From assembly GCA_963932465.1 (NCBI GenBank), contig OZ010790.1, forward strand, positions 350,821,087 through 350,885,086: 64,000 bases of DNA, written 5' to 3'. A model generated the notes under the pieces. The model did no database searches. It worked only from the letters and a program-made list of their open reading frames with translations, and was not told the DNA's origin. The number at the start of each line of letters is the position of its first letter. Position 1 is the first letter of the stretch. The position numbers and the translations under genes are program-made. Below, in pieces: positions 49,034 through 60,904 of the stretch. Source of the DNA: Maratus speciosus. Lineage: Eukaryota; Arthropoda; Arachnida; Araneae; Salticidae.

Positions 49034-50138
49034 ACTTTCTTCTATCTTTACAAGAAGAAAGTATTGAATTCGTGAAAATTTTCGACTTCCGGTTTTCGAC
49101 GGATTTACACGTTTTAGAATGCCCAGAACACGATTTGATGGTTTTTAGAAAATGTCTGTCTGTGAGTCTGTCTGTCACTCTGTCACTCTGTCACTCTGTC
49201 ACTCTGTCTGTGAGTCTGTATGTGAGAAAAATTTTGTGGGCGCTCTATCTCAAGAACTAATGCACAGAATTTCACAAAACTGATTATTTAGTTATGCCTT
49301 GATATAAACTAGACCTGATTAGTTTTTGGTGAAAATCGCCCAACAGGTGGCGCTGCTAGGCGGCAGTTTTCACGATTTCTGCAATAGCTATATCTCAAGA
49401 ACTACGGCACGGATTTTTATAAAACTTCAGATTCAGTTAGTCCAGGATATAGTTTGGTGCTGATTACTTTTTTGTGAAAATCGCCCAACAGGTGACGCTG
49501 CTATGCTGCATTATTCATGATTATCGCAATAGCTCTAACTCAAGAAAAAATGCACGAATTTTCATCAAACTTCAGATTTCGTTAGTTCTTGATATAAATG
49601 AGTGCTGTTTAATTTTTGGTGTAAATCGCCCAAAAGGTGGCGCTGCTGTGCTGCATTTTCACGATTTTCGCAAGAGCTCTATCTCAAGAACTATTGCACG
49701 GATTTTCATCAAACTTCAGATTTAGTTAGTCCTTGACATGAATTGACGTGTAAATTAGTGCTGTTTAATTTTTGGTGTAAATCGCTCAACAGGTGGCGCT
49801 GCTATGCTGTTTTTTTGCGATTTCCGCAATAGCTTTATCTCAAGAACTAACGCTTAGATTTTCAACAAACTTCAGATTCAGGTATACCTTGATATCATTT
49901 AGTGCTGTTTATTTTTAGTGTAAATCGCTCAACATGTGGCGCTGCTATGCTACATTTTTCAGAATTCCCGCTGTAGCTCTATCTCAAGAACTAATGCACG
50001 AATTTTCATCAAACTTCAAATTCAGATATACTTTGATATGAATTGGTGCTAAATTCATGTAATTTCTTGTACTATTTAAATGATTTAATTGACGTGATTT
50101 ATATAGAAGAAAGTTTTGTGATGGCCACAACATACTAG
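49034..50138 (+). mobile_element. Helentron-like non-autonomous element, copy 2
   Basis: Same start (ACTTTCTTCTAT with its hairpin partner), GTCT/GTCACTCT microsatellite, tandem core, 3' inverted block, hairpin TTGTGATGGCCACAA and CATACTAG end as copy 1. It is inserted in a T run of Helitron copy C. Helitron copy B shows the empty site near 27878 as a plain T/A run between the same flanks, so there is no clear target duplication and insertion is between Ts. Confidence 0.8.
49243..50100 (+). repeat. 145-bp tandem array, copy 2
   Basis: Anchors CTCTATCTCAAGAACTA or variants start at 49243, 49388, 49533, 49677, 49833 and 49977. The steps are 145, 145, 144, 156 and 144. The 156-bp step holds a small internal duplication near 49735-49765. 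Confidence 0.9.
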
Positions 50139-50260
50139 TTTCAGTATAATTCAATCTTCTCTAATATTTTTAAAACCGGTCAGATTAGCGTGTTTTTAGA
50201 TTCTGCGTTGTCTGAACGGGGGGTTGGCGAGCGTAGCTTGCAGGGGGCAGAGCCCCCTAT

Positions 50261-51904
50261 CTATATTATAATAATATGAAAAACGAAAACCATCTAGTCT
50301 TATTTATATTGTAGGGGGAATATAAGGAAAAAATAGCACTTTGTCAGTCACCAGAAGTCTGTTAGGATAACCGAGTTTGAATGAGATGGAGAGGGTATAA
50401 GGGTATTTTTAAATATAGGGTATGAGAAACAAAATGTATGAATTTAGAAAGTAAATCTGTTAATTAAGAAAAAGAAATATTCGCAGAATGTAAAACTTAC
50501 GAACAAGCAGAATACAATGCAAACAGTTTAATTGGAACATGTGTTAATTGTTATTTATGGCAGATGCATTGTAGCTAATATACTAACTAAAATGTAGTCT
50601 TAAAGATGTTACATATGAAACTATACACAAATTCATATAAAATATTTGTATGTACTATGCGAAACATAATGTACAGTTTGTTTAGTCGGCAGATTGTAGC
50701 AGAGAAACACAAGAAAATCTATTTCATTTGGATTTTCTTTTAATTGATGCTGAAAACAATTAAAGGGCTCGTCTTGAAACATTGAAAGAAGTATCCACTT
50801 TTAAAGTATATTTGGCTTCTTCAAACATTTTACCGTCCAATTCCAAGAGAAAGTTATTCGGCGAAGTAATTTAGGAATTATTAAGTTTGAAAGTTTTAAA
50901 CCACTAACACTAATGTGAAACTCGTTTTTATTGTTACACTTCGGGATATTTTAACATTACTCAAAACAACTTAAAATCTATTACACTGAATGAGTTGTAA
51001 TTTTGGATTTGCATATTTAAAACCTCGAAAAAGTAATTTCTGTTGAAGTTTTTATAGGATCACACACACACATAGGATTTCACAAATCATAGGTTCTTCG
51101 ATTGTTTGTTTCATAATTTATATATATATATTTAAAAGTAAAGAATAAAAACAAATTTACATTGAATAAAAAATATAACAGTATCAGAAAACTATGTCTG
51201 GAGGCTTTAAAATACGAAATACAAAATTACATTTAGCCTCTAAATTAATGTTTTCAGTTAGACATGATTTAACTATCCATATTGCAATTTATTTTCCATT
51301 AGCGGCAGGTGTTCGAAGCTTTAAATCTTCACAATTACTAAACTATTTCACCAGACAATTTCCTGTTTGATTGCCAAAGATAAAATGTATGAACAAATCT
51401 GAATATGTTATCAAAATTCGGTGTTCGTATTAAAAATTTGAGTCTGTGACAATTTCAGTATCCAAATGGTCTCTTAATCTAATTTTGTATAACGCATATT
51501 GAAATATGTCAATTTAAAAACGAATGGCTTTTTTCGCATTTCTTTGCGACAATTCGATGACTAAAATATATAAGGGTGTATTTATTTGATTTTTATTTCA
51601 TTGTTTTATGGACTATACATGACGAAACAAGTTTGTGTTTGAAGAGAAGACATGTTTTTATAAAAAACTTATATAATATTTCAGCTTAAGCTTTATATAT
51701 ATAAAAAGGAAGAATACATGTATAGCATGAAATGTTAGTAAAAATTGGGAATAAGATGGATATTTACTCTTTAAAGTAAAAATGGTAGCGTATATTGATT
51801 ATTCAGACTATATATCCCGCAATATTGTTTCCGGTGACTGAATTTTTTTTTTTAGTAAAAGTTTGCTGATACACATATACAGATATATCCGACTTAATAT
51901 CATA
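50261..51904. other. AT-rich stretch, no gene recognised
   Basis: No gene or bounded repeat was identified. Confidence 0.45.
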
Positions 51905-52110
51905 TTGTGTTTTATTTAGAGCAAATCTTTATTGGTATATCGATTTCAGACAAGAAAGTTGAAAGAAACTTTTATGTTGTGTCACGGAAAGAAACTGCGC
52001 TGTTTTCACCTGTTTCCCATAAGAAACTACGCAACTGGAGAGAGAAATAATAAACTTTTTGAAGTAGAGTTATAGTTTTTACAAAACTCATTCATGTGAA
52101 AGAAGAATGT
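51905..52110. repeat. Dispersed repeat, copy 2 (pair with 15430-15650)
   Basis: AAATCTTTATTGGTATATCG, TTGAAAGAAAC, GTGTCACGGAAAG and CATTCATGTG follow the same order as at 15430-15650. Diverged. Confidence 0.55.
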
Positions 52111-52923
52111 AATTCATATAACGATTATCCACTGGAGCGAAAAATATTACACATAAAACGTCACGCAAAAAGGATGATTGACTTTTTGTAAAGAATGTCT
52201 TCAAATAATTTATTTTCATGTGAGTTAAAGTTTTGTTTACACTTGGATCTATTTCACTTACGGAAGTGGACGCGTTTCAATAATTAACTACTAACTAATC
52301 TAATAAAATTATTTCATTCTATATTAATTAACAGTACCCCTAGTATGTGTGTACGAACCGGTTGAATGAAAATTGCATAAAAGCTTTTAAAATCAAAAAA
52401 TAGCAAACGCATAAAGATAGAATTATATCGTTTTCGTAGAAATGGGTGAAAGATTTGCTGTGATTATTTTGTCTATAAGCTAGCACTTATGGATTGCATT
52501 GATTACATTCTCGATCTTCAGATTGCTCTTCAACTTTCATAGTTAAGCGTATATAAGCGTAAAAGTAACGGTTTCGTCCGTTAGACGCATTAGGCTGTTC
52601 GTCACACATGTGCACAAAATACAATCTTGCAACTCCATTTTTAACAGCATTAATGAGTATTTAAGTCTGGATTAGTAGTTATATAATGCCATATATTATT
52701 TTTATACTGAAAATTATCGTTAGTGTTCACATAAAATAACTTTCAAAAGAGGTTGTAGTACATTTTTTACTTCAAGAATTTTGACAGCTAAATTGTGTCA
52801 GTGGCACTTTGTGGTCAACAAACGTCACAAAGTGGGGGATAGAATTTTAGAAGGCTATGGTAGAAGAACCGACTAATGATTCGAAATGATCAGCGTAACA
52901 TTAGTACAATATCAACAATTTAT

Positions 52924-53226
52924 ATAATTTTAATTAATTTTCCAATTAATTTTCAGCAGTGAAATTACGCTTGAAATTATTGAATATTTAATACGTGATG
53001 TATCACACTGCTAACTAAGCGTAGAACCAACATAGTCAGTAGCTTAATTGGTAGAGCACTTGAGTGCTATTCCAGTAGTTCCAGGTTCGATTCCCAGCAT
53101 GGACATTTTTCACTGTGTTGGTTCTACCCTTAGTTAGCAATGTGATAAATCACGTATTTAATATTCAATAACTTCAAGAATAATTTCACTGCTGAAAATT
53201 AATTGAAAAATTAATTAAAATTATAT
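52924..53226. mobile_element. Foldback element with a tRNA-like core
   Basis: Inverted arms of about 112 bp (about 52923-53034 and 53111-53226) match closely, including TTCAGCAGTGAAATTA, TTGAATATT and TAGAACCAACA. Between them lies about 75 bp with tRNA-type internal promoter boxes. A second, partial copy (tRNA-like core plus one right arm) ends at about 53492. The inner tRNA-like part does not form a good acceptor stem, because its 5' side belongs to the arm sequence. Confidence 0.75.
53035..53106 (+). tRNA. tRNA-like core 1 (not a functional tRNA)
   Basis: Box A-like TAGCTTAATTGGTAGAGCA and box B GGTTCGATTCC are spaced as in tRNA genes, and the 3' side ends CATGGACA. The 5' acceptor strand does not pair and the anticodon arm is irregular, so this is a tRNA-derived Pol III-type promoter sequence, not a tRNA. 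Confidence 0.45.
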
Positions 53227-53354
53227 GTGTTCACTGATGGTGGGTTTATTTATGTCTGCTCTTTCGCCACAGGTTGTGTTCTCATGTAGACTGTTCCATG
53301 TTGTTCTGCAGTTGCTGACTTACCAACATCTATGTGTGAGAGATGCTAAGCTGG

Positions 53355-53434
53355 GTATCGTATTCGTAGCTTAAATGGCAGAGCGCTTGGAGCGCTATTC
53401 CAAGGGTTCCGGGTTCAAATCCCGGCTTGGACAT
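53355..53434 (+). tRNA. tRNA-like core 2 (not a functional tRNA)
   Basis: TAGCTTAAATGGCAGAGC and GGTTCAAATCC are clear A and B boxes. CTTGG...CCAAG could form an anticodon stem but with a 9-nt loop, and CCGGG/CCCGG forms the T stem. The acceptor 5' side does not match the 3' CTTGGAC. The right-arm sequence of the foldback element follows directly (53442-53492). Confidence 0.45.
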
Positions 53435-54099
53435 TTTTCATTATGTTGGTTCTACACTTAGTTAGCAATGTGATAAATCACGTATTAAATATTCAACAAT
53501 TTATCATGGTGTTTTACTTATCAAATGGATAAATAGTATTTAACCCTACCTTCGTTTAAATAAAATCAATTATTATTAAATTTTGTAATGTGACCAAAAG
53601 TATCCTACAGCACTTTTGTACCTTTATTAATTATCAAATCATTAATCTTACATTTTATACAATTAGGATTTTTTTTAATTGTAAGCTATTTGGAAAGTTT
53701 AAATGTATTTCCATCAAACACGATGAAATATATCAATCAGTCACGACGAAACTTTAAAAAATCTTCTCTGTATTTTTTTCCATCTCTTGCCTCTACATAA
53801 ACGAACAAGTTATTTATTATTTTATGAGCAATAAGATGAGAAACGCTTTTATAACAGTATAAGTAAAGTATTAATTTGGGAAGGAGACATAAATTAAAAT
53901 TATATATACCTACAAGAAGTGTGAAAGAATCTATTCAAACACAAGATTTATCGTCATAATAATGGCGTTTATCTACATTGATGAGAACATGTGCTGCTCA
54001 ACTAAATTATATATAGATCTTATTTGCGGCGAAGAAAATAATTCGTGTACCATTCCCGAGAATTAGTCGACATGACATTTGACGCTGCTGTAATGTTCA

Positions 54100-56530
54100 G
54101 TCATGATATAAGTTTTTATTTAGATCCAATATATATTTCTTTACATTTCATGATCTTAATTTGGTACTTTACACATTTAAGTTGACAAGGCGAAATTACG
54201 GACCCCAATACACAAGTTTAAGGACCGTGTTATGTAGAAAATGTGTAGAATACATGATTTCATGAAAAAAAGATTCTTATATTTTCGAGATGCAACGATA
54301 TTTTTAATCATTATTTAAATAATCTTTGTATGTCTGAAGTATTCAAAATACTAATTTCAAAATATTTATTTATTATACATACTGGAATAATCAGTCGAAA
54401 TATCTACACATTTAATTTCATTTTCACAACCTACAAATGCGACAATTTCGATAATAATTTCGATGCTTGCGTTTTTCTAATAATTGATTTGATCCTCAGA
54501 ATCGAGTTCTAATAACTTTGACAGTTTTATTAAACTTCTTTGAGAAAATAACCTTTAATATTAATAGAAGGAATAATATGAACACATTCATAAGGATAAT
54601 TCATGTAAAAGAGGTGTAACAAAACAAATAATTGAAATTTGAAAAGTCAAATGATAACACGTAAAAAATCACGTGTTAATACGAATATTGAAATAAAAAG
54701 TAACGTTTTGGCAATTTAAAATAAATTGCATTTATCATATTTCTTCGAAATTAATAACAATCCAGGAAAAAAATATAAATTAACGATAGTAAATTTGTTT
54801 GAATTGATAAAAATCATAAAATATATCTATATCCTACCAAATGGTTAATTCCAATAAAAACCGTTAGACAATTTTAAAATGTAAAACAAGTAATCCGCAA
54901 AATCTTTATCCTTTGTCCATATCTGTTAAATCAACTAAATATTCTATGTAACCAACATTATTTATCAAATTGTAATATTTCAACTCATGATTTTTAGGCT
55001 TCATTATCTTCAGTTAGATTAAGAGATGAGATGAAGAGTTGATTGAAAATCATTGTTACGTATGAGATATTTCCTAATTCTTTACCGCCCCACCAGTGGC
55101 CGAGAGGTTCTGCTCTCGAAGCTGGTAGACGGAAGGTGCTGGGTTCGATAACAATCGCGCCCGTCGGCCTAATCGTTCTGAGTTTTCGTGGTTTTCTTCG
55201 AACCTTGGTTCTCCAAACGTTAATACGGGTTAGGTTCCCTTAGAAAGACCTCCACGGAAGGCACTCCCCGACCACACACAGGGCCTATATCCCACGTGCT
55301 GATAATTGGCCGAAAAAAATACAGCCAACCTAATTCTTTACCTGGGAGAGTACCAAACGTTCTTAAAGGGGCTATGTCAAAGTAAATTATCTGCAGCTCC
55401 ATTTTGCGCCGAAGGTAGGGATTAGAATACCCATCTGTAAATTAGTCGGCAATTGTCTGTATTAGTAATAGTCTGTAATTAGTCTGTAAATTGACGGTGT
55501 TTAAATGTTAAGTCGTGATATTAGTTTTTTCTTGTGATCCAATATATTTCTTTATATTTTGAATACTTAATCTTGAAATTTACATGTTTATGTTAGCCAG
55601 GTGAAATTCCAGACACAAGTACACAAGTTTAAGAAACGTATTATGTAGAAAATGTGCCTCTAATGCAAAAAAAACAAAAAAAAACTGATACTTTGCGAAA
55701 TAGATTTATCATAGTTTTAAGATGCACCAAATATTTTTTAATTAGTATTAAGTAATCTTAACATGCTTGGCGTATTCAGAAAACGCGTTTCAAAATATTC
55801 ATTTATACAAACTGAAGCAATCAGTAGCAAAATCCTCACATTTAATTTCTTTTTCCCAACCTATAGGATATCGTATAATGTATAATGACGAAATGTGGTA
55901 ATTTTCGCATTAATTTCAATGCTTACACTTTTCTACTAAATTATTTGAACTCAAAATGTTTCTATAATAACGTAGAAAGTTTATTAAACTTCTTTGACAA
56001 AGCAACCGTTGATAATTATAGAACCTTTATAATAACACCATTAATATAAATCATATAAAACAGATGCGAGAAAACAATTGAATTTTGAAAATTAAAATAC
56101 GTAAAAATTAATACACGTTAATATCAATAATGAAATAAAAATTAACATTTTTAGGTATTTTAAAATAAATTGCATTTATAACATGTCTTTTTAATATAAT
56201 AATAACGCAAGAGAAAATCTATAAATACAAGATAACATATTTGTTTGATTAATATTATTTGATCGATATAAATCATAAAAAAATATTTATATCCTATGAA
56301 ATTGATGATTAAAACAAAAACCGTTATGTAATTTATAAATGCAAAACAAGTATGCCCCAAAATGTTATACTTTGTCTATCTCTGTTAAACAAAATACATG
56401 TTTCATCAAACAATCTTTATTTTCAAATTGTATGACATGTATGTATCTTTTTACGCTTTATTATCCATTTACAGTAAAATATGAGATGATTTTTAAATCA
56501 TTGCTACCTATGAGATATTTTCTAATTGTT
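54100..56530. repeat. Tandem segmental duplication, two units of about 1.1 kb
   Basis: Unit 1 (about 54100-55086) and unit 2 (about 55510-56530) share ordered blocks in the same orientation, for example CACAAGTTTAAG, TTATGTAGAAAATGTG, TTAAAATAAATTGCATTTAT, AAAACCGTTA and ATGAGATATTT. They are diverged by substitutions and small indels, so the duplication is old. Unit 1 is interrupted near its end by a SINE. Confidence 0.7.
55087..55328 (+). mobile_element. tRNA-derived SINE, 242 bp
   Basis: It is flanked by a perfect 14-bp duplication CCTAATTCTTTACC (55073-55086 and 55329-55342). The head (CCAGTGGCCGAGAGGTT, then GCTGGGTTCGATAAC) has the A and B boxes of a class II (Ser/Leu-type) tRNA. A GC-rich unrelated body follows, and the 3' end holds AAAAAAATACAGCCAA. 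It would be transcribed by Pol III from the internal promoter and moved by a partner LINE. The other unit of the segmental duplication lacks it. Confidence 0.85.
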
Positions 56531-58110
56531 TACATCGGAGATTCTCTAGAGTTATTAATGGAGACAGTCAAGATTGTGATTCAAAATTTTGATATTTTTA
56601 AATAAATCCTATCATAGCTATATGTGTGTAAACTAATATTAATGGCTACAGTGGAGTCACTATCTTACTAAATAATGTTGTTTAGAAATATTCATTAAAA
56701 AATTTATTTTAGCATTAAATAAGTTTTAATATCAATTAAATCTTTATTTTTGATAGACAAACTCAAACACAATTAGATCCTTTCACACAATATCGGAGTT
56801 TTAAAATATCTAAACAGAAGATGATATATTTTACTACAGAAAGTTTAATAGAAAGAATGGTAAGATGACCAGCTTACACATTCAAGTGTTTTCATGAACT
56901 CAGTAAATGATTTAGAAAGCTGTATTTGAAAGGAAACGTTCCTTACGGCCCTTTTTTCCCAACATTAAAATGCAATCGATTTATTGTTTCTTTAAAATTG
57001 TTTCAAATATTTAGAAAACCTTAATAAAATCAAATAGCAAATTAGGTGTCAATTTGAAAAATGTATTAAAACATTTTAATTAAAATTCTGAGCGATCAGA
57101 AATCAAAGATTATAAAAATAACTTTGAGCTTAAATGTATCCTTTATACGATAATTATTTGAGGATTTATTATGTTTGTGACTAAAACGATGACAAATGGA
57201 ACTGCCAATTGTTTCAAAATTTAATTTTTCTGCATAAAAAATTACTTCATTATCTATAAATATACGGCTAATTAGCTTATTAGGTAGTGCAAATGATATT
57301 CAATTCACAATAATGTTATTTATAATTTACATAACTAGTTCTGTATCTAATAATAAACTCTGAGTGCAGGAAACTGTTGATAACCATGCCGGTGCGAACC
57401 ACTCTGGTCTGTGAATGGACCGTAGCTAAACGCCATGTTAGGCTTAATAAAAAACATATCCTAACATATGACAGCTAAATGATAATTTTTAATACTTGAC
57501 ATCATGTCTGTTCAGCATATTTTCACAAAAACATGTATATCATATCCAACTATAACGTATTAAGATCCAAATTAAAAATGAGCTATTATAAACATCAGAC
57601 TAGTGGATGTAAACAAAAGATCATTGTTGCCAAACACAATTTCCGTATATTGAAACAAATGAATGACTCTTTGAACGCTTCATTAAAAAATACATAGGTT
57701 AATTATCCGATTTTGTTCTCAAGATATTTGTAAAAGCATATTAAAAATCTTTAAATATTATAATTTTGTTTAAAACCTTCAAATCTATTTTTGTATTGTT
57801 AAAAATGCGAGTTAATATTTGCATATAATTAGCATATTAAAATTTAATGTGAAATTTGCAGAAATTAAATTTCACTTTGCTATTCATTATTATTATTGTT
57901 GCAAAAAAATGGGGTGAGAAATTCACGTTTGAGAATCATTCATTAAAATTATTTGTACTGTACTGATTGCCAATTCTTAACGTGTGTTTTACTGTTTTAA
58001 CATTTTTTTTTCTTTCTAAATGCTGTTTTGAACACGCGGTGGATTTGAATTGATTCAATCCAATCAGTTTCTATTGTTTTTTTTTTCTATAATTTAAGGA
58101 TCGTTTAGCG
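56531..58110. other. AT-rich stretch, no gene recognised
   Basis: A GC-richer block at about 57361-57460 (ACCATGCCGGTGCGAACC) may be a repeat fragment but has no partner in the window. The left end of the Helitron upstream of 58111 could not be located. Confidence 0.4.
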
Positions 58111-59683
58111 ATGCCTGATGAAAATGATGAAACACCGATTAAACGTAGACGGCGATTAGATAGATAAAGAAAGTCGAGGTGGCTTACTCGACAATCACAA
58201 GCAACATTGGACAGTATAAGGGAGGAAAATCGCCAAGGTCTTCAAAGTGAACGCGCTGAGATCAGAGATAGTCAACAAATTGAAAATGAACCAATTCAAA
58301 TAGACCACGACCAGACCAGAGAGCACTGACTGTTTCAGAAACTGAAGGTGATATTGAAGGTTACAGTTGCGGTTCTTTAGAATCTATCTACCAATACTGT
58401 CAGGCACTTCATTTTCTGTGGTGGTCGTGGAAGTTTAAGTCGTGGAAATTTTAATAGCTGTTGTCATAAAAAAAGTTAAGCTTCTTGCAAGTCAAACTTT
58501 TCCACTTTTTTTGAAAGATATTATGAGCAACCCAAATGAAATTCCAAAATGAAGATGGAGAACAACCATTTGAAAGAGACATCAGAATTTATCCTCTCAC
58601 TCCTGATCATAGCACTAATAAATTTTGTTCCTTTAAATATTTTAAGTCCAAACTTGGATCCTATGACATATGCAATTTTTTATCCACATCGCTATCCTGG
58701 ATCTGCTTACGAAAAAACGTATCAATGATTCAGTATAAAGTAGTACAAACTGCCATTAGACGTGATGAATTCAACCCTATTTAGTATGGAGGGTCACTTA
58801 CTCAACAGTGGCTTATTGATTCATACCTTCAAGTTGAAGCAAACAATCTAAATATTAAAGGTATATGTAAATGTTATACAGACATACATACAATAAACAC
58901 AATAAACCCAATAATGTGTTTTTTATTAAATCTAAATATTGTCAGGCAGCAACAATCAAAATTACGATGTGAAGAGTATGCTGTACTTGTGGATTACGTT
59001 TGTCAAGTAGCAGCAAATACAAATTTACCAGCTGGAAGAGCTGTTATACTGCCATATTCTTTTCAAGGCTTCCATCAAAACATGCGTGAAAGGGTATCAT
59101 GATGCGATGGCAATTGTCACAAACTTTAGAAAACCAGACTTTTTTGTACTTTTAAGTGTAATCCCAGTGGCCTGAATTTTTGAATAACTTGCCTGATGGA
59201 AAGACGTCATCTGACAGACCAAATTTAGTAGCTCGCATGTTTCAAATCAAATTACATGCACTGTTAAACGATATCGTCAAAGGGGAACTCTTTGGAAAAT
59301 GTAGGAACGTATATACAATTCGGTTTCAAAAACGTGGACTCCCCCATGCTCATACTCTTTTCATACTTGGAATTCAAGCTCTATGATGCTTCCCAGACAG
59401 ATAGAGTCATAGTGTCAGATCTTTCAGTTTATGACCCTCGATTACATGAAATTGTTTCGAGGGCAATGATACATGGCCCATGTGGAACTCTTAACCCAAA
59501 ATCACCTTCCATGGAAAATGGTAACTGTAGCAAGAATTTTCCAAAAACATTCCAGTCTGAACCTCGATTCAGTGTTGATGGTTACCCATTTTATCAACGC
59601 CGTGAAGATAATAGTGTAATTATTAATGGAATACCTGTTGTTAATCGTTGGGTTGTGCCATACAATCCTACAGTCTTGCTTAA
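58111..59683 (+). pseudogene. Autonomous Helitron relic, N-terminal and Rep (HUH) part
   Basis: The protein would nick, replicate and strand-transfer Helitron DNA. A likely start is ATG at 58111 (MPDENDETPIKRRRR, basic N-terminus). Recognisable parts in shifting frames are NLDPMTYAIFYPHRYPGSAY (about 58645-58712), RQQQSKLRCEEYAVLVDYV (about 58942-59000), AGRAVILPYSFQG (about 59031-59070), WPEFLNNLPDGKTSSDRPNL (59168-59228), the HUH motif in RGLPHAHTLFIL (about 59332-59370), and ALMIHGPCG-like RAMIHGPCGTLNPKSPSM (about 59461-59516). At least four frameshifts and several stops make it dead. It is cut by a MITE at 59684. Confidence 0.85.
58857..58940 (+). repeat. 84-bp insertion in the Helitron gene, 12-bp direct repeats
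   Basis: AATCTAAATATT occurs at 58845-58856 and 58929-58940. Removing the 84 bp between them (one repeat included) joins the coding text so that VEANNLNI runs straight into RQQQSKLR. It is either a small insertion with a target duplication or a template-slip duplication. Confidence 0.6.
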
Positions 59684-60639
59684 CCCTTTGAGCTCCGGGT
59701 TATTAAAATTTTAAAAATATGCTAGAAAAACACTTAAAATGTGATTAGGGGACTGCCTGAAATTGAACCATGTGATTAAAAATTTTTTAAAATACCCCCT
59801 TTAGGCTGGGGCACGTGGGAAGTTTTTCCACCATCAGAGCTCTAGAGCATTCAATTCAACACGTTAATACAAGAAATGACACCGCAAAGTTATTCTAAAA
59901 TTACTATAATTGCTGAAATTTTAACATATTTTAAGCAGTTACATTGTTTAAACAAATTCTAAGACTATTAAAATATTTTAAAAATTTATTAAATGAGAAA
60001 ATTCAAAATTTAAAATTTTTTAAATCATAATATAAATATATAAACTAATCAAATTTATAGATGAAACAGATGTTAAAAATATTTAATTTTTGTTTAGAAA
60101 TATTTAAAATGTAATAAACTCGTCAATCTGCTGAATTAAACAAAAATTTAAATTCCTTGGAATTAAATTATAAGCATCTAAATTTTGGTTCTGAAACACT
60201 GTCTGGTATGTAATTTTAGTGCTGCCATCTAGTGACAAAGCACATTTTTGTAGTCCTTAGAGCTCTGCTGGTAGAAAATTCTACCATTACTCATTTATAT
60301 CCCCTGTAATTATTTAAATTTTCAGTTTAGTGATTTGCATGTAGTTATTATTAAATGTTTGATGTGTCCAAGAGAAAAAAATGTTATCTCCTTTGAAAAA
60401 TATTTCTTTATAATGCTTGAAAAATACAAAATTTCTAAACCTTCAAAATTGGAGTGTTTTTAAGGTCGCATTAAAAACCTACTAGATATTTGCAGAGAAT
60501 AGTGCTGCCATCTAGATTTTAAGAAGACAAGTAAAATCTACAAAACCCAGTTTTTGCTTTTAAAATGGAGAGTTTTTGAAACAAATAAACAGATTTTGAT
60601 TTTATGTGGGTGAAAATTCACCCGGCAGAGCTCAAAGGG
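59684..60639. mobile_element. piggyBac-like MITE, 956 bp
   Basis: TTAA lies directly outside both ends (59680-59683 and 60640-60643). The tips are CCCTTTGAGCTC and GAGCTCAAAGGG, followed by near-matching CCGGG/CCCGG. TTAA duplication with CCC...GGG tips is the piggyBac signature. It has no coding and splits the Helitron gene. Removing it with one TTAA copy rejoins VPYNPTVLLN to KYDSHVDIEACTS. Confidence 0.9.
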
Positions 60640-60904
60640 TTAAATACGACTCTCACGTTGACATAGAAGCCTGCACCAGTATGACATCTGTAAAATATAT
60701 CTACAAGTATATTTATAAAGATTACGATTCGGCCAATGTTGTCATTCATGAAAACAAACACCAACATCAATTTCTATATGATGAAATTTCAAATCATGTG
60801 AATGCCAGATATGTTAGTGCCATGAGGCAATGTGGCGTATCCTGGAATTCAAAATACATGATAAATCACATTCTATAAAAAGACTTGTCATCTATCTGCC
60901 ATAT
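60640..60904 (+). pseudogene. Helitron relic, Rep tyrosine-motif part
   Basis: The frame reads KYDSHVDIEACTSMTSVKYI and continues through KYIYKDYDSANVVIHE, which holds the paired catalytic tyrosines of the Helitron Rep domain, then SNHVNARYVSAMRQCGVSWN. A one-base shift near 60855 moves the text to DKSHSIKRLVIYLPY, which ends exactly at the Academ-like insertion. The Y2 motif itself is intact. Confidence 0.85.

Larger units (their letters stand above)
44113..50260 (+). mobile_element. Helitron copy C, expanded by nested insertions
   Basis: It runs opposite to copy B and aligns with it in blocks: 44169-44930, 46320-46437, 47918-49033 and 50139-50260. The 5' end lies in the microsatellite (TCTGTATATATA, about 44113). 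The 3' end has the same hairpin, GGGGGCAGAGCCCCC, followed by TAT, so the usual CTAG has become CTAT. Between the shared blocks sit a mariner derivative (45042-45767), Helitron D (46438-47917) and a Helentron-like element (49034-50138), together about 3.3 kb. Remaining extra length is older sequence (45768-46300) also kept at 5970-6340 but missing from copy B. No coding capacity of its own. Confidence 0.75.

Noticed and set aside
52805..52834. Hairpin CACTTTGTG/CACAAAGTG as a microRNA precursor
   Set aside because: The stem is only 9 bp, far below a pre-miRNA.
53035..53434. Two functional tRNA genes
   Set aside because: Acceptor 5' strands do not pair with the 3' strands and anticodon arms are irregular, although A and B boxes are present.
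52912..53504. TCAACAATTTAT at 52912-52923 and 53493-53504 as a 12-bp target duplication for the whole foldback/tRNA-like block
   Set aside because: The right copy overlaps text homologous to the element's own arm (ATTCAATAATTT), so the match may be internal rather than a target duplication.
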